Assembly: GCA_021199865.1 (NCBI GenBank)
Contig: JAJQHG010000137.1
Location: 1-6,699, forward strand
Source of the DNA: Methanosphaera sp.
Lineage (GTDB): Archaea; Methanobacteriota; Methanobacteria; Methanobacteriales; Methanobacteriaceae
Length of the DNA stretch: 6,699 nt
Direction: 5' to 3'
Translations under genes and position numbers: made by a program
Part shown: positions 5,926-6,699 of the stretch, piece by piece
How positions within the stretch are numbered: position 1 is the first letter of the stretch
Layout: the number at the start of each line of letters is the position of its first letter
The notes under the pieces: generated by a model
Databases searched by the model: none
What the model was told of the DNA's origin: nothing
Seen by the model: only the letters and a program-made list of their open reading frames with translations

Positions 5926-5966
5926 TATTAATAGTAGGATATTTTAATAATTATATTAATAGAATA
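5926..5966 (+). promoter_or_regulatory. Promoter region of the coiled-coil/AbrB-like pair, with 9-bp repeats
   Basis: The sequence TATTAATAG occurs twice (5926-5934 and 5954-5962), 28 bp apart, in TATA-like DNA. The more upstream box would start transcription near 5956 and include the GTGA element at 5967-5970. The downstream box would start close to the ATG itself and give a nearly leaderless message. Which one is used cannot be told from sequence. Confidence 0.35.
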
Positions 5967-5979
5967 GTGAGATAATACA

Positions 5980-6243
5980 ATGAATAAAAGATTAGAGAAT
6001 ATTTTCATAAACTTTGCAAATGATCAAGAAGATTCCTTAAAGGAATTAGGAATGACTAAGGATGAATTTATTGAGAATGCTACTAAGTGGTCTGAGACCA
6101 AAGAGGGAAGCTTAGAAATTCAGAAATTTATATTAGAACAGGAGATTAAAGACTTAGAAAAAGAAATTGAGTCTATTAATTCTAAGATTCTTAGTAAGAA
6201 GGATTCTATTAAAGATATAGAGAATGATTTAAGTAATTTATAG
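5980..6243 (+). CDS. Small coiled-coil protein of unknown function
   Basis: I do not recognise a family for this 87-residue protein. Residues 1 to about 43 look like a small mixed helical region, with FANDQEDSLKELGMTKDEF at 12-30 resembling a short helix pair. Residues 45 to 86 are highly charged (Lys and Glu) with an almost unbroken heptad pattern of hydrophobic residues: L45, L52, I56, L59, I63, I66, I70, I77, I80 and L84. This predicts a parallel coiled coil of about five to six heptads. There is no signal peptide, membrane segment or cysteine, so it should be cytoplasmic. Upstream is a modest GTGA ribosome-binding element about nine bases before the ATG and TATA-like DNA. The next gene begins 9 bp after its TAG stop with its ribosome-binding site overlapping the stop, so the two form a translationally close pair. 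Confidence 0.75.
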   Translation: MNKRLENIFINFANDQEDSLKELGMTKDEFIENATKWSETKEGSLEIQKFILEQEIKDLEKEIESINSKILSKKDSIKDIENDLSNL

Positions 6244-6252
6244 GTGTTTATA

Positions 6253-6438
6253 ATGGTTGAATTAACTCTTAAGGAACGTGTTGTTAAGAAGGATGATGAG
6301 ATGTATGTTAAGATTCCACAGGTTATTGTGGATGGTTATGGTTTAGCTGATGGTGATCAGATAGAATGGTCTTATACTATTAATTGTAAGAACCAGAAGG
6401 TTACTACATTCACGCGTAAATATAATGGTATGGATTAA
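6253..6438 (+). CDS. Small AbrB/SpoVT-like protein (putative DNA-binding)
   Basis: From the ATG at 6253 this encodes 61 residues. The stretch from ERVVKKDDEMYVKIPQ through VDGYGLADGDQIEW (about residues 8-40) matches the swapped-hairpin AbrB/SpoVT pattern: two short strands, then IP followed by a small helix and a GL..GD turn leading to a beta strand. Such proteins usually bind DNA as dimers and act as transition-state regulators or antitoxins. The assignment is by motif only. A GTG nine bases earlier (6244) would add three residues, but it lies inside the AGGTG sequence at 6242-6246, which is a good ribosome-binding site six bases from the ATG, so ATG is preferred. The AGGTG overlaps the stop of the coiled-coil gene, which points to one transcript. 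No toxin-like partner (PIN, MazF, RelE) is present here. T-rich tracts follow the stop. Confidence 0.65.
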   Translation: MVELTLKERVVKKDDEMYVKIPQVIVDGYGLADGDQIEWSYTINCKNQKVTTFTRKYNGMD

Positions 6439-6465
6439 CTGTTTTAGTATATTCATCTTCTTCTA

Positions 6466-6507
6466 TTTTTTTTAGATTATTTTTTTAGTTATAGGAACTT
6501 TTTTTCA
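6466..6507 (+). terminator. T-tract series after the AbrB-like gene
   Basis: Three T-runs follow the stop: T8 at 6466-6473, T7 at 6480-6486 and a run of about seven at 6499-6505. There is no strong hairpin before them. Multiple U-tracts of this kind are typical archaeal termination signals. Confidence 0.5.
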
Positions 6508-6568
6508 TATTTTTGATTCATATTTTAATCAGTATTATTCACATAATAAGAACTATTCTATATTTTAA

Positions 6569-6647
6569 TTCCTAAAAAGTGAATAATTATTTACTTTTTA
6601 TAACACATTATAGGAATAAAAAATATTTTTAAATCACTTTTTAGGAA
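6569..6647. repeat. Overlapping inverted repeats in non-coding DNA
   Basis: A 28-bp near-perfect palindrome lies at 6573-6600: its halves TAAAAAGTGAATAA and TTATTTACTTTTTA pair at 13 of 14 positions, and the odd pair is G-T. The left half also belongs to a second, longer-range inverted repeat: TTCCTAAAAAGTGA at 6569-6582 is the exact complement of TCACTTTTTAGGAA at 6634-6647. TAGGAA recurs at 6492, 6611 and 6642. The two pairings compete for the same arm. Nothing in the 261-base stretch 6439-6699 looks coding. Confidence 0.6.
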
Positions 6648-6666
6648 CTACTTAGAGGCCTTTATT

Positions 6667-6678
6667 TTTAATATATAG
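6667..6678 (+). promoter_or_regulatory. TATA element for a gene beyond the right edge
   Basis: TTTTAATATATA is a good archaeal TATA element. Initiation about 25 bases downstream would fall at the last few bases of the window (around 6697), so the gene it drives is outside. A stable RNA or tRNA is possible but cannot be judged. Confidence 0.35.
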
Positions 6679-6699
6679 TATTAAGAAAGAGTTATAGCC

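Noticed and set aside
5908..5966. 9-bp inverted repeat (5908-5916 and 5958-5966) before the coiled-coil gene
   Set aside because: The arms are AT-rich and 41 bases apart, which is plausible by chance in DNA of this composition.
6244..6252. GTG at 6244 as start of the AbrB-like gene
   Set aside because: This GTG is part of the AGGTG ribosome-binding site for the ATG at 6253, and nothing suitable lies upstream of the GTG at the correct distance.
5980..6438. Toxin-antitoxin module
   Set aside because: An AbrB-like protein is present, but the partner is a pure coiled coil with no toxin fold or catalytic residues, so the label is not supported.
6439..6699. CRISPR array or insertion-sequence end
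   Set aside because: The repeats are inverted and irregular, with no evenly spaced direct repeats, no transposase and no target-site duplication.
6679..6699. Start of a tRNA at the right edge
   Set aside because: The TATA spacing would allow a stable RNA starting near 6697, but only a few bases remain, too few to identify one.

Overview
The window looks like chromosomal DNA from a very AT-rich, strictly anaerobic methanogenic archaeon of the Methanobacteriales. Methanosphaera is my best guess and a low-GC Methanobrevibacter is the alternative. The reasons are an F420H2-oxidase type flavodiiron protein, a DUF2070 archaeal membrane protein, a split class I fumarase subunit, ribosome-binding sites of the AGGTGAT type, TATA-box promoters, and intergenic DNA made almost entirely of A and T. 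The genus call is inference; no marker gene such as 16S rRNA is present.

Layout. Positions 108-2431 (minus strand) form an oxygen-defence block. Rubrerythrin (rbr) is transcribed first, then a superoxide reductase (sor) 13 bp later, then fprA from its own apparent promoter. Positions 2432-2626 hold the rbr promoter region, a 14-bp perfect palindrome and a start-less reading frame for a single membrane helix. Positions 2627-4441 (minus) encode a DUF2070 membrane protein. The divergent gap 4442-4616 carries a promoter on each strand and a perfect 10-bp inverted repeat just upstream of the fumarase gene. Positions 4617-5801 (plus) are a two-gene unit: fumarase beta subunit and a membrane-anchored, sequon-rich PsbP-like surface protein, ending in a hairpin plus T-tract terminator. 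Positions 5980-6438 (plus) are a two-gene unit of a coiled-coil protein and a small AbrB-like protein. Positions 6439-6699 are non-coding, with T-tracts, overlapping inverted repeats and a promoter-like TATA element aimed at a gene beyond the right edge.

How the genes work together. SOR reduces superoxide to peroxide, rubrerythrin reduces peroxide to water, and FprA reduces O2 to water with F420H2. The block therefore removes O2 and its reduced products without releasing O2 again, which suits an oxygen-sensitive methanogen. The fumarase beta subunit belongs to the partial TCA cycle used for biosynthesis; its alpha partner is not in this window. The other genes are of unknown function.

I found no mobile element, CRISPR array, RNA gene or clearly new defence-type system. 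The items most worth a second look are the altered metal and active-site residues of the SOR, the shared C-rich 3' element of the minus-strand genes, the fumarase operator candidate, the start-less membrane mini-ORF, and the palindrome cluster at the right end.
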